Origin: Aquimarina sp. MAR_2010_214
Lineage (GTDB): Bacteria > Bacteroidota > Bacteroidia > Flavobacteriales > Flavobacteriaceae
Length of the DNA stretch: 64,000 nucleotides
Assembly (NCBI RefSeq): GCF_002846555.1
Contig: NZ_PJMS01000001.1
Location: forward strand, 2,914,001 to 2,978,000
Direction of reading: 5' to 3'
The position numbers and the translations under genes are program-made. The notes beneath the pieces were generated by a model. That model did not search any database. It saw nothing but the letters and a program-made list of their open reading frames with translations, and was not told the origin of the DNA. Shown piece by piece: positions 16,976 to 25,193 of the stretch (the stretch's first letter is position 1; each line of letters begins with the position of its first letter).

Positions 16976-16983
16976 CAAATATA
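16976..16983 (-). promoter_or_regulatory. -7 element for DUF4199 copy 2
   Basis: The minus strand reads TATATTTG, preceded by CCGTAACATTTTAT. The same arrangement precedes copy 1, about 700 bp away. Confidence 0.6.
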
Positions 16984-17058
16984 ATAAAATGTTACGGCTA
17001 CGGTAAAAATAGCACTTTATCGATAGAATTCATATTTTTATCGTATATTTACTAAAAT

Positions 17059-17077
17059 ATTACGGTTTTACCGTAAT
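17059..17077. promoter_or_regulatory. Perfect inverted repeat between divergent genes
   Basis: ATTACGGT-TTT-ACCGTAAT: 8-bp arms with a 3-bp centre, between DUF4199 copy 2 and the plus-strand lipoprotein gene. A related TTACGG-CTACGGTAA sequence lies at 16992-17006. This could be an operator for either gene; no T tract makes it a terminator. Confidence 0.4.
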
Positions 17078-17248
17078 GCAAATATGGTGTCAACAGGCGT
17101 AAAATAAGGGATTCGCTAAAAATGATTATAAATAATTAATCTGTTGATATCTTGTGTTTTAGGAGTGATATTATTGATGAAACAAACTTTTTTAGAATTA
17201 CTTACCCCAATTGAATTACATAAAAATATATTAACGAAACTAGTATTT

Positions 17249-17716
17249 ATGAGAAAACTATTACTTTTTACATTTATTCTTTCTTTCATTACTGTTGTGT
17301 CCTGTTCAAAGGATGAAGAAGATACAAAAGTTTCTCAGGACGAAAAAGAATATCTGGTCAAACAAACTATTATTGAATTTAATAACAGTGCCATTAAAAC
17401 TGGGAAGTATGAGGCATTTATTAAAGATGTATCTCAAAAATCGGCTACAACACCATTGAATAAAGCTGAATTGAAAATGTTAATTCAGAATTTTCTTGGG
17501 GATCAAACCCAGAAATTTTTAGATGTGTATTATCAATTAGAAGCTTTAGAACTTACTTCAGAAGAGTTTTATGGTATTGCTCATCAATTTGAATACCTCC
17601 GACTAACTGGAATTTTGGATAAGACACAAGGAGGGTGCTGTGGAATAGCTAATAATTCGGGAGATAGTCTTTTTAAAGATTTTCTCGGTTTTACATGTGG
17701 TTGTGATGCAGCTTGA
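17249..17716 (+). CDS. Small lipoprotein with cysteine-rich C-terminus, unknown function
   Basis: A 155-residue protein with the lipoprotein signal MRKLLLFTFILSFITVVSCSK (lipobox Cys19). The middle is helical and charged. The last 28 residues are distinct: after a Gly-Gly comes CCGIANNSGDSLFKDFLG and then FTCGCDAA, with four cysteines in two close pairs. The frame is open 35 codons further upstream, but only the ATG at 17249 gives a signal peptide. I do not recognise the family. The tail could bind metal or form disulfides. It resembles a peptide core in composition, but the lipoprotein signal argues against a secreted RiPP. Confidence 0.6.
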   Translation: MRKLLLFTFILSFITVVSCSKDEEDTKVSQDEKEYLVKQTIIEFNNSAIKTGKYEAFIKDVSQKSATTPLNKAELKMLIQNFLGDQTQKFLDVYYQLEALELTSEEFYGIAHQFEYLRLTGILDKTQGGCCGIANNSGDSLFKDFLGFTCGCDAA

Positions 17717-17792
17717 TGTTTTAATATTTATCTTATCACTAACAGGTGTTTACAGATTAATTAATTTACATTTCTTTATTTGCAAAATAATT

Positions 17793-17821
17793 TTGCATTT
17801 CAAAAAATAGTTGTAAATTTG
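17793..17821 (+). promoter_or_regulatory. rpmE2 promoter
   Basis: TTG at 17793-17795, an 18-base spacer and TAAATTTG at 17814-17821. This is a textbook Bacteroidota promoter 30 bases before the L31 start codon. Confidence 0.85.
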
Positions 17822-17850
17822 CACCTCGAAAATAGAAAAGAAATACTACA

Positions 17851-18102
17851 ATGAGAAAAGATATTCACCCAGAAAATTATAGATTAGTTGCTTTTAAAGA
17901 TATGTCTAACGATGAAGTTTTTTTAACTAAGTCTACAGCCAATACTAAAGAAACTTTAGAAGTAGAGGGTGTAGAGTATCCGTTAGTGAAATTAGAAATT
18001 TCAAGAACATCACATCCTTTCTATACCGGTAAGTCAAAACTTATCGATACTGCAGGACGTATTGACAAATTCAAAAACAAATATGCTAAATTCAAAAAGT
18101 AA
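17851..18102 (+). CDS. rpmE2: 50S ribosomal protein L31, type B
   Basis: An 83-residue protein, [20 protein letters not shown], ending [20 protein letters not shown] and a lysine-rich tail. The HPFYTGK signature and the absence of the CxxC zinc ligands identify the zinc-free type B L31, typical of Bacteroidota. It is a single-gene unit with a strong promoter and a strong terminator. Confidence 0.95.
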   Translation: MRKDIHPENYRLVAFKDMSNDEVFLTKSTANTKETLEVEGVEYPLVKLEISRTSHPFYTGKSKLIDTAGRIDKFKNKYAKFKK

Positions 18103-18123
18103 TTTAGTAGTATACTATAATAG

Positions 18124-18153
18124 AAAGCCTTTCCAAACGGAAAGGCTTTTTTT
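18124..18153 (+). terminator. Terminator after rpmE2
   Basis: AAAGCCTTTCC-AAAC-GGAAAGGCTTT, an 11-bp perfect stem followed by a T tract. Confidence 0.93.
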
Positions 18154-18198
18154 GTGCTAATTAAAACCATCCCCAAAAATTCACATTAATTAGAATTC

Positions 18199-18372
18199 GA
18201 GTTCGACATAAGAAAATTTACGTCAGTCAGAGTGATTTTCGATAGAAAATTGTATCGAAGACAAGTGAATTTTTCATCAAAAGCCTAATTTCGATACAAT
18301 TTTTCTCCGTTTCACTATGAAAAACCACTCAATTTGACGGCTTCTGATTTGCTTAAAAATTATATTGAACTC
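18199..18372. repeat. Nested palindromic dispersed element, copy A
   Basis: Outer ends GAGTTCGACATAA (18199-18211) and TTATATTGAACTC (18360-18372) are inverted repeats. Inside them, CGTCAGTCAGAGTGATTTTC and the complement of CACTCAATTTGACG form a second inverted pair, with TTGTATCGAAG and TTTCGATACAA further in. The 174-bp element could fold into one long hairpin. It shares both outer and inner ends with the element at 20242-20427. No coding potential is seen. It behaves like a MITE-type intergenic repeat. Confidence 0.6.
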
Positions 18373-18401
18373 ATGTTAAATTATAATGTTTAAAAAAGCT
18401 T

Positions 18402-18555
18402 CAATTCGAGTGGTTTTTCAGAATGATCTTTAGACTATGCTCGAGATGAGATGGAGAAAAACTGTATCGAGAATAGCTTTTTGAAAGCAAATCACTATTC
18501 TCGATACACCACGCTCAAAAACGTGGCGCTCGAATCGACGTGATTTTTAGGTAAA
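18402..18555. repeat. Palindromic dispersed element, copy D (diverged)
   Basis: TCAATTCGAGTGGTTTTTCA on the left is mirrored by GGCGCTCGAATCGACGTGATT on the right. A strong internal hairpin joins GTATCGAGAATAG with CTATTCTCGATAC. It has the same sequence style as the neighbouring elements. Confidence 0.5.
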
Positions 18556-18681
18556 ATCAACGTTTAAGTATTGATCTATTAAAGAGTCTGTCGTCTGGTT
18601 GATGCTTTATTAGGAAAAATAATTCTATTTCATATTAATCCATTTTATTGTTTTAACGTGAATAATGGATAAGAAATTTTT

Positions 18682-18788
18682 GTCAGTTTGAGTGCTAAAC
18701 CTCTGATTTGGTGTATCGAAAAAAGAAAATTTATAACTAAAAAGTACTTCTCGATACTAAATTCTTACAGAATTTCACTCGAAGTGAC
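18682..18788. repeat. Short palindromic dispersed element, copy C
   Basis: GTCAGTTTGAGTG (18682-18694) and CACTCGAAGTGAC (18776-18788) are near-perfect inverted ends of a 107-bp element, with inner GTATCGA and TCGATAC. With the two preceding elements it fills the 800-bp gap between rpmE2 and the GlmU-like gene, which holds no protein gene. Confidence 0.55.
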
Positions 18789-18910
18789 GTATCTGCTCTT
18801 AAATATTATTTATGTTATTTTACAAATAAATTCGCCAAACAGCACTATTTTTAATATTAACGTCTTTATTTTTGCAGCCTTATAACTAACTAATTTTTTG
18901 AAATCAAAAC

Positions 18911-20092
18911 ATGAATTATATTCTTTTTGACGGTGCTTCACGTAATGCGTTATTGCCATTCACTTATACACGACCAGTTGCCGAGATTCGAATTGGAATA
19001 CTAACCATTCGCGAGAAATGGGAGAAATATTTGGGATCTACTACTTCTACAGTCACAGAAGAATACCTAAGTGAAAAATATCCAATGGTAGAGTTAGCAG
19101 AGAATGTAATGATCAATGCTTCTTATTTACCATCAGAACAGCTGGTAACAGCAATTAAAAACCTGAAACCTGAACAGGCTATTTTTTGCGATGATGAACC
19201 CGTTGCTTTTTATGTCAAAGAAGATCAGGAAGTAGATTTTGAAACTTATGAAATAATAGGATATGATGCCGATGTGTTTACGGTACAACATACCTGGGAT
19301 ATCTTCTCAAAAAATGAACAAGCGATTACTGATGATTTTAAATTGCTAACACAGGATAGGGTAAGTCAACCTATTCCTGAAAGTAATAATATCATTGCGC
19401 CCGAAAATATTTTTATTGAAGAAGGAGCAAAACTCGAATTTACAACGCTTAATGCTAGTAAAGGACCTATATATATAGGAAAAGATACCGAAATCATGGA
19501 AGGTTGTTTGGTTAGAGGACCTTTTGTGCTTTGTGATCGTGCTGTAGTAAAGATGGGAGCAAAAATTTATGGAGGTACTACTATAGGACCGCATTCTAAA
19601 GTAGGAGGAGAGATCAATAACTCTGTAGTGTTTGGGTGTTCGAATAAAGGGCATGATGGGTATATGGGAAGCTCGGTAATAGGAGAATGGTGTAACATAG
19701 GAGCAGATACCAATACTTCTAATCTTAAAAATAATTATGCAGAGGTTCGTTTATGGAATTATGAGGCAGAAAGCTTTACAAAGACAGGATTACGATTTTG
19801 TGGTTTGATGATGGGAGATCACTCTAAGTGCGGTATCAATACTATGTTTAATACAGGAACTGTTGTGGGGGTAAATGCTAATATTTTTGGCACAGGTTTT
19901 CCTCGCAATTTTGTACCTAGCTATAGCTGGGGAGGAAGTGCTGGTTTTACAACCTATTTGACCAAAAAGGCTTTCGAAGTTGCTAATGTAGTAATGTCTA
20001 GAAGGAATATTGAATTTACAAAACAAGAAGAGCAGATTCTGGAACAGATCTTTGAAGATACAAAACAGTGGCGTAAGAGTTATGAAAAATAG
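18911..20092 (+). CDS. GlmU-like protein (putative nucleotidyltransferase with left-handed beta-helix)
   Basis: A 393-residue protein of the Bacteroidota 'GlmU family' type. The N-terminal part, MNYILFDGASRNALLPFTYT, is a reduced nucleotidyltransferase-like domain that lacks the classical GxGTRM-type pyrophosphorylase loop. The C-terminal part has hexapeptide repeats (IGKDTEIMEGCLVRG, VKMGAKIYGGTTIG, VIGEWCNIGADTNTSNLKNN) forming a left-handed beta-helix as in acyltransferases. A role in UDP-GlcNAc or other sugar nucleotide metabolism is likely from the family but not proven. A TATTTTTG -7 box lies at 18867-18874. It stands alone between repeat-rich regions. Confidence 0.8.
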   Translation: MNYILFDGASRNALLPFTYTRPVAEIRIGILTIREKWEKYLGSTTSTVTEEYLSEKYPMVELAENVMINASYLPSEQLVTAIKNLKPEQAIFCDDEPVAFYVKEDQEVDFETYEIIGYDADVFTVQHTWDIFSKNEQAITDDFKLLTQDRVSQPIPESNNIIAPENIFIEEGAKLEFTTLNASKGPIYIGKDTEIMEGCLVRGPFVLCDRAVVKMGAKIYGGTTIGPHSKVGGEINNSVVFGCSNKGHDGYMGSSVIGEWCNIGADTNTSNLKNNYAEVRLWNYEAESFTKTGLRFCGLMMGDHSKCGINTMFNTGTVVGVNANIFGTGFPRNFVPSYSWGGSAGFTTYLTKKAFEVANVVMSRRNIEFTKQEEQILEQIFEDTKQWRKSYEK

Positions 20093-20185
20093 TTCTTTTT
20101 TATCTATCTTATTTCATCATGTACCGTTTTAATTATCTCGATAAAATATGAGAAGACTATATAGTACTATGTCTGTTATAAATGA

Positions 20186-20225
20186 ATACAACGAAAGTTA
20201 TTAGGGAAAATAACTTTTGTTGTAT
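20186..20225 (+). terminator. Long hairpin after the GlmU-like gene
   Basis: ATACAACGAAAGTTATT pairs with AATAACTTTTGTTGTAT around a 6-base loop. The stem is long (17 bp, one mismatch) but no clean T tract follows, so it may be a terminator, a processing site or part of the adjoining repeat. Confidence 0.4.
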
Positions 20226-20241
20226 AGATAATAATTAACGC

Positions 20242-20427
20242 GAGTTCGATGTAGCATAATTTATGTCAATCAGGATTCTATGTTTTAACCAAACTATTTT
20301 GATAGAAAACTATGTCGATAACAAATAAGTTTTCTGCAAAAACATTACTTGAATATAATTTTCTTAATTTGACTATACAAGATCACTCAATTTGACGTTT
20401 TTTAAATTATGTCCTTACATCGAACCC
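20242..20427. repeat. Nested palindromic dispersed element, copy B
   Basis: Outer inverted ends GAGTTCGATGTA (20242-20253) and TACATCGAACCC (20416-20427) differ at one base. Inner ends TATGTCAATCAGGAT and ATCACTCAATTTGACG are again inverted. Length is 186 bp and the order of parts matches copy A. It fills the gap between the GlmU-like gene and the small peptide gene. Confidence 0.6.
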
Positions 20428-20442
20428 GGGTTATTTAGTTTT

Positions 20443-20607
20443 TTAGCAATAGATAAATCGACCTATCCAACCAATAGGAGAAAAAATACTTGTTATTCTA
20501 GAGGCTGCGCATTCTCCTGCGTAAGACTCAAGTCTTCCTCCATTTAATTGCGATTGCTGCTTCTTGTCTAATTTTTGTATTCCTTTAATGTTTAAAATAG
20601 ATTTCAT
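20443..20607 (-). CDS. Double-glycine-leader peptide, bacteriocin/pheromone-like, peptide 1
   Basis: A 54-residue peptide. The leader MKSILNIKGIQKLDKKQQSQ is followed by LNGG, a double-glycine site of the type cut by C39-peptidase ABC transporters. The remaining 30 residues (RLESYAGECAASRITSIF to a terminal Cys) contain two cysteines and an aromatic, hydrophobic C-terminus. Upstream in-frame ATG at 20676 would add 23 residues, but the ATG at 20607 gives the same length and leader pattern as the peptide at 50023-50187. No transporter or modification enzyme is adjacent. A role as bacteriocin, pheromone or modified peptide is inferred. Confidence 0.7.
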   Translation of the reverse strand: MKSILNIKGIQKLDKKQQSQLNGGRLESYAGECAASRITSIFSPIGWIGRFIYC

Positions 20608-20698
20608 ACTTAATTTGTTTATATTAATATAATTATATATTTCTGCTAAGATATAATTATATCCGATATAAAGCATATTAAGTCGATAAAAAGCGGAA

Positions 20699-22330
20699 TT
20701 ACTTTGTTTTCTCTTTCCAAACTCGTTTTAGTATCAGGAAGTTTTGAGGGTTATTAGTGAGTCCTTTTACGTTTTTTTGAGTAAATCGAACTACCTGATC
20801 ATAATATAGAGGGACGATAGGGGCATTGGCAATAATAATAGAGTCCATTTTTGCATAATGCTGTTCTCTTATTTTGATATCGGTTATTAAGAAACTTTCT
20901 TCGTATAACCGATCAAAAGTTTCATTTTTGAAATGTGTATAGTTAGGGCCATGAGGAGTAAAGTTTTTACTGTAGTATGGCGATAGAAAATTTTCGGCAT
21001 CTGGGTAATCTGCAATCCAACTGGCACGAAATGATTCTAATTTTCCTTTCCATTTCTTTTGGCGTATCGTAGTAGATGGCATTACGTCTACTATGATGTT
21101 TAATCCAACTTTTTCGAGCTCTCTTTGTATGAATTCACAGATGCTTTGGTAATTTGCATCTGTAGCAATTCGTATCGTTGGGTTGTTGTCTCCTGTTTGT
21201 TTTTTGTAGGTTTCGACTAATCTACGGGCTTTTTCCGGATCATATTCATATCCAGGAATACTATTAAACCCGGGGATACCCTTTGGGATAAAACCATGTG
21301 TTGCAGGAGTTCCTATACCATTCTTTAGATAGGTGATCATTTTTTTTCTGTCGAAGCCATAATTAATGGCCTTTCTCAGTACTTGAGACTGTATTTCCTT
21401 TTTGTCTGTATCCAGATAAAAGCCCAGGTATTCAGAATTCAGATAAGAACCTTTGCTAATGTTAATACGGTCTTGGTATTTCTCTCGTAACTTGCCGCTA
21501 GGGGTTAATAATTCATCTTTATATGAAGCGTCCAGGCTGTTTAGTAAATCGATATTTCCTTTGGCAAACTGCAAAAATTCACTTTGCTTATCTGGTAAAA
21601 AGGTAACAGCTACAGCTTCGAGATAGGGGAGTTGCTTACCATTTTTATCTTTTTCAAAATACAATTCATTTTTGCGTAAAACGAGCTTGATATTTTCTTC
21701 CCATAATTTAAACTTAAAAGGACCTGTGCCAATGGGGTTAGCTCTAAATTGGTTACCATAAAATTCTACAATTTCCCTGGGAACTACAGAGCAATATCGC
21801 ATACTCATTAACCCTAAAAATGCAGGGAAAGGTTTTTTTAACTTAATTTCGAAAACAGTATCATTAACGGCCTTGTAGGTGTCTACAGTCTTAAGAACCC
21901 AATTACCAGGAGATGCTACTTTGGGATCAACCAATCTATTAAAACTATACACAAAATCCGCTGCAATAACATGGCGGGTGCTGTCTTTTGTTTTAAATTG
22001 TTCATGTTTGTGAAATTTCACATCATTTCGAAGTGTAAAAGTGTAGGTGAGTGCATCTTCAGAAATTCTCCATCTTTTTGAGATATCTGGCTTAATATGT
22101 AAAGAGTCGTCTAGTTGTATCAAACTGTTAAACAGTTGATTTGTAGACCAGATATTAGGGACATTCCGTGCAAATGCAGGATCTAATGAACTTATATTTT
22201 CATATTGATTATACCGAAATACCAAATGATCCTTGTTTTCTTTAGAAGAATCTCCACAAGATATCAGTGTGAATAAAATATAAGTTATTGTTAAATAACG
22301 GATTATGGAAAAATAATGAATACACTTCAA
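20699..22330 (-). CDS. Peptide/solute-binding lipoprotein (SBP family 5, OppA/DppA-like)
   Basis: About 543 residues. With the TTG at 22330 as start, the N-terminus MKCIHYFSIIRYLTITYILF leads to a lipobox TLISC, so it should be a lipoprotein. A TTG further upstream at 22393 extends the frame but displaces the signal peptide. The family 5 fold is shown by LDPAFARNVPNIWSTNQLFN, the segment ALTYTFTLRNDVKFH and ATHGFIPKGIPGF. Such proteins bind oligopeptides for ABC import. No permease or ATPase genes are adjacent, so it is an orphan component or uses distant partners. It diverges from mtaB. Confidence 0.85.
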   Translation of the reverse strand: MKCIHYFSIIRYLTITYILFTLISCGDSSKENKDHLVFRYNQYENISSLDPAFARNVPNIWSTNQLFNSLIQLDDSLHIKPDISKRWRISEDALTYTFTLRNDVKFHKHEQFKTKDSTRHVIAADFVYSFNRLVDPKVASPGNWVLKTVDTYKAVNDTVFEIKLKKPFPAFLGLMSMRYCSVVPREIVEFYGNQFRANPIGTGPFKFKLWEENIKLVLRKNELYFEKDKNGKQLPYLEAVAVTFLPDKQSEFLQFAKGNIDLLNSLDASYKDELLTPSGKLREKYQDRINISKGSYLNSEYLGFYLDTDKKEIQSQVLRKAINYGFDRKKMITYLKNGIGTPATHGFIPKGIPGFNSIPGYEYDPEKARRLVETYKKQTGDNNPTIRIATDANYQSICEFIQRELEKVGLNIIVDVMPSTTIRQKKWKGKLESFRASWIADYPDAENFLSPYYSKNFTPHGPNYTHFKNETFDRLYEESFLITDIKIREQHYAKMDSIIIANAPIVPLYYDQVVRFTQKNVKGLTNNPQNFLILKRVWKEKTK

Positions 22331-22461
22331 TTTTAGTAAACGAATTATTGTTGGTATATTTGCACCCTGAAAATTTATTCTAGAGTGACTCAATATTTTT
22401 GAGTTTAGTATGGGTAAATATAATGAGATTTCTGCCCCTGCGGAAATGACACTTATGTTTT

Positions 22462-23775
22462 ATGAGAAAAAAAGTTGCTTTTTATACATTGGGTTGTAAG
22501 CTGAATTTTTCGGAAACCTCTACAATAGCTAGGGATTTTATCGATGAAGGGTTTGATCGTGTAGATTTTTCTGAAAATGCAGATATCTATGTAATTAACA
22601 CATGTTCTGTTACTGAAAATGCTGATAAACGATTTAAAACCATAGTTAAGCAAGCTCAAAAAGGGAATCCTGATGCTTTTGTAGCTGCTGTGGGATGCTA
22701 TGCCCAGTTAAAACCGGAAGAATTAGCTGCTGTTGATGGTGTAGACTTAGTTTTGGGTGCTACAGAGAAATTTAAGATTACCAATTATATTAACGATCTT
22801 TCTAAGAATGATTTTGGAGAAGTGCATTCTTGTGAAATCGAAGAAGCTGATTTTTATGTAGGTAGCTATTCTATCGGTGATCGTACTCGTGCATTTTTAA
22901 AAGTACAGGATGGTTGCGATTATAAGTGTACCTATTGTACAATACCACTTGCTAGGGGAATTTCAAGAAGTGATACCCTGCAAAATGTATTGCAAAATGC
23001 TAAAGAGATTTCTGAAAAAGGGATTAAAGAGATTGTACTTACCGGGGTTAATATAGGAGATTATGGTAAAGGAGAGTATGGGAATAAGAAACATGAGCAT
23101 ACTTTTTTTGAATTGGTACAAGCATTGGATGAAGTTGAAGGGATAGAGCGATTACGAATTTCATCTATAGAGCCAAATTTACTTAAAAATGAAACTATAG
23201 ATTTTGTATCAAGCTCCAGAACTTTTGTTCCTCATTTTCACATTCCTTTACAGTCTGGGAATGATGATATCTTAAAATTGATGAGACGCAGATATCTTAG
23301 TGACCTTTATATAGACCGAGTACATAAAATTAAAGAAGTAATGCCTCATGCGTGTATAGGGGTGGATGTTATTGTTGGTTTTCCTGGGGAAACCGATGAT
23401 CATTTTTTAGACACTTATAACTTTTTATCTCGATTAGATATATCGTATTTACATGTATTTACATATTCTGAAAGAGATAATACTGTTGCAGCGGATTTAG
23501 AAGGAGCGATTTCTCAGGAAGTTAGAAAGAAAAGAAGTAAAATGTTACGGGGATTATCTGTAAAGAAGAGAAGAGCATTTTATGAAAGTCAATTGGGAAC
23601 AGAACGAACAGTTTTGTTTGAGTCTGAAAATAAAGAAGGATATATACATGGTTTTACTGAAAATTACGTAAAAGTAAAAATGCCATGGAATCCATTGTAT
23701 GTAAATACCTTGCATAAGGTTAAACTAACGACTATCGATGAAGATGGTATGGTGAGATTTGATTTTATTGCATAA
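22462..23775 (+). CDS. mtaB: tRNA (t6A37-C2)-methylthiotransferase MtaB
   Basis: A 437-residue radical-SAM methylthiotransferase converting t6A37 to ms2t6A37 in tRNA. The N-terminal UPF0004 domain begins RKKVAFYTLGCKLNFSETST and carries three cysteine ligands (TLGC, NTCSV, VGCYA). The radical-SAM cluster motif is DGCDYKCTYCTIPLARG. A TRAM-like C-terminal domain follows. The TLGCKLNxxE start and CKYCTIP-type motif favour MtaB over MiaB/RimO. A TATATTTG element at 22355-22362 may be its promoter. Ends at a palindromic terminator shared with the converging gene. Confidence 0.93.
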   Translation: MRKKVAFYTLGCKLNFSETSTIARDFIDEGFDRVDFSENADIYVINTCSVTENADKRFKTIVKQAQKGNPDAFVAAVGCYAQLKPEELAAVDGVDLVLGATEKFKITNYINDLSKNDFGEVHSCEIEEADFYVGSYSIGDRTRAFLKVQDGCDYKCTYCTIPLARGISRSDTLQNVLQNAKEISEKGIKEIVLTGVNIGDYGKGEYGNKKHEHTFFELVQALDEVEGIERLRISSIEPNLLKNETIDFVSSSRTFVPHFHIPLQSGNDDILKLMRRRYLSDLYIDRVHKIKEVMPHACIGVDVIVGFPGETDDHFLDTYNFLSRLDISYLHVFTYSERDNTVAADLEGAISQEVRKKRSKMLRGLSVKKRRAFYESQLGTERTVLFESENKEGYIHGFTENYVKVKMPWNPLYVNTLHKVKLTTIDEDGMVRFDFIA

Positions 23776-23795
23776 AAACGATATATAATATTACT

Positions 23796-23825
23796 AAAAA
23801 AGTCTGCTGTACAGCAGACTTTTTT
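23796..23825. terminator. Bidirectional terminator between mtaB and the acetyltransferase-like gene
   Basis: The 30-bp perfect palindrome AAAAAAGTCTGCTG-TA-CAGCAGACTTTTTT serves both converging genes. Confidence 0.93.
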
Positions 23826-23843
23826 AGTTTAAAACAATAGAGA

Positions 23844-24155
23844 CTATATGTTTATTCCTACAGGAAGTAAATCTTTATATTTCCTTCGGTTTTTTCGCAT
23901 AAATTTTGCAATAATTGGGCAAGTAGGAACTAATCTGATATTACGTTCTTCAATTACATTAAATACTGCAATAATGAAATCTTGTTCATAGCCTTTTTCA
24001 ATGTGTTCTTCACTCATGATAAGTTTAGTAAGAAAAATTTTTCTTTCTTGTAGCGCGTATTCGATCTTTGTTTTTTGACCGTCAATTGTAGTTTCGAATT
24101 GTCTTAGAAATTCATTATCTGTAATTTCTAATTCAACAGCACTCATGTTCTCCAT
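23844..24155 (-). CDS. Small GNAT-like acetyltransferase (YidJ/PF14542-like)
   Basis: A 103-residue protein. The order of parts (short N-terminal strand region, KIEYALQERKIFLTKLIMSE, and then RLVPTCPIIAKFMRKN) matches the mini-GNAT family, in which a Pro-Thr-Cys-Pro segment ends the acetyl-CoA fold. The typical family glycine loop (RGxG) is replaced by EKGYEQDF, so it may bind CoA poorly. It converges on mtaB. Substrate unknown. Confidence 0.7.
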   Translation of the reverse strand: MENMSAVELEITDNEFLRQFETTIDGQKTKIEYALQERKIFLTKLIMSEEHIEKGYEQDFIIAVFNVIEERNIRLVPTCPIIAKFMRKNRRKYKDLLPVGINI

Positions 24156-24453
24156 ATTTTTTTTAATTATTGAGGTATGTAATCAAATGTCTAGAAGGAG
24201 TTAACCTTACTGATCATAACTACCTTATTAGATAGGATTTTATAGGTATATATGCCTAAAATAAAGGTCATTAACTTAAAAAACATAAGGTTTGACCTGA
24301 TCCTGTCTAACTAAGATTAGTTAGTTCTAAAATTCCCTTTTGCAAAAATTTAACTCAATATTTCCTTTTTTCTAACAAAGGAATACTATAATTTTGATAT
24401 GCAAAGATAAGAAAATTAGAGTTTTAAATTTAATACCCACTGTTAAAATACCT

Positions 24454-25125
24454 ATGTCGCAGGAAGTTAGCCATGTTTACTTTGTTCCAGGAATGGCAGC
24501 AGATGTTTCAATTTTCGAATATATTAAGCTTCCCAAGGATAAATTTGTTACTCAAACACTACCTTGGAAAATCCCTGATAAGAAAGAATCTATAGAGAAT
24601 TACGCTAAGCGTATGTGTGAGGAAATTGAATATAAAAACTGTATTTTGATTGGAGTATCATTTGGGGGAGTAATGGTACAAGAAATGAGTAAATATTTAA
24701 ATGTAAAGAAGCTTGTTATTATTTCGAGTGTTAAGAACAAGTTTGAATTACCTACTCGAATTAAAATCGCTAGAAAAACCAAGGCTTATAAATTATTGCC
24801 TACCACACTAGTTTCTAAAATTGATAATTGGGAAAAACTTGCTTTTGGTGATTTTGCAAAAAAACGTGCAGCTATGTATCAAAAATATTTATCAATAAAT
24901 GATAAAAGATATTTAGATTGGGCTATTGAAAAAATGGTATGCTGGGATCAGGAAAAAACATTAGATAAACTTATTCATATTCATGGAGATAAAGACATTG
25001 TTTTTCCTATCACGAATATAAAAAACTGTATAACAGTTGATGGGGGAACTCATGTTATGATTGTAAATAGAGCTAGGTGGTTTAATAAGTATTTGCCAGA
25101 AATAATTAGCGATAACTTGCATTGA
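24454..25125 (+). CDS. Alpha/beta hydrolase
   Basis: A 223-residue alpha/beta-fold hydrolase. The nucleophile elbow is GVSFGG (serine nucleophile), the acid is probably Asp in HIHGDKDIVFP, and the histidine lies in GGTHVMIV. The reading frame continues upstream to a TTG at 24394, but a TAATTTTG promoter element at 24389-24396 covers that codon. The ATG at 24454 (MSQEVSHVYFVPGM) is preferred. It lacks a signal peptide and is cytoplasmic. Substrate unknown. The 298-bp gap upstream shows only this promoter element. Confidence 0.82.
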   Translation: MSQEVSHVYFVPGMAADVSIFEYIKLPKDKFVTQTLPWKIPDKKESIENYAKRMCEEIEYKNCILIGVSFGGVMVQEMSKYLNVKKLVIISSVKNKFELPTRIKIARKTKAYKLLPTTLVSKIDNWEKLAFGDFAKKRAAMYQKYLSINDKRYLDWAIEKMVCWDQEKTLDKLIHIHGDKDIVFPITNIKNCITVDGGTHVMIVNRARWFNKYLPEIISDNLH

Positions 25126-25193
25126 TCCAACTTTTTGAGCTATATTGTAAAAATATGTTTTATTCCCCAATAAAATCAAAATCTACTTAAATA

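Noticed and set aside
16990..17080. Dyads in the intergenic region as a terminator
   Set aside because: They lie between divergent genes, have no T tract and no gene ends there; operators are more likely.
18688..18885. 65-codon frame inside the repeat region
   Set aside because: It overlaps the palindromic element at 18682-18788 and has no recognisable protein features.
20608..20676. N-terminal extension of double-glycine peptide 1 from ATG 20676
   Set aside because: It would add 23 hydrophobic/aromatic residues before a leader that already matches peptide 2 in length and pattern.
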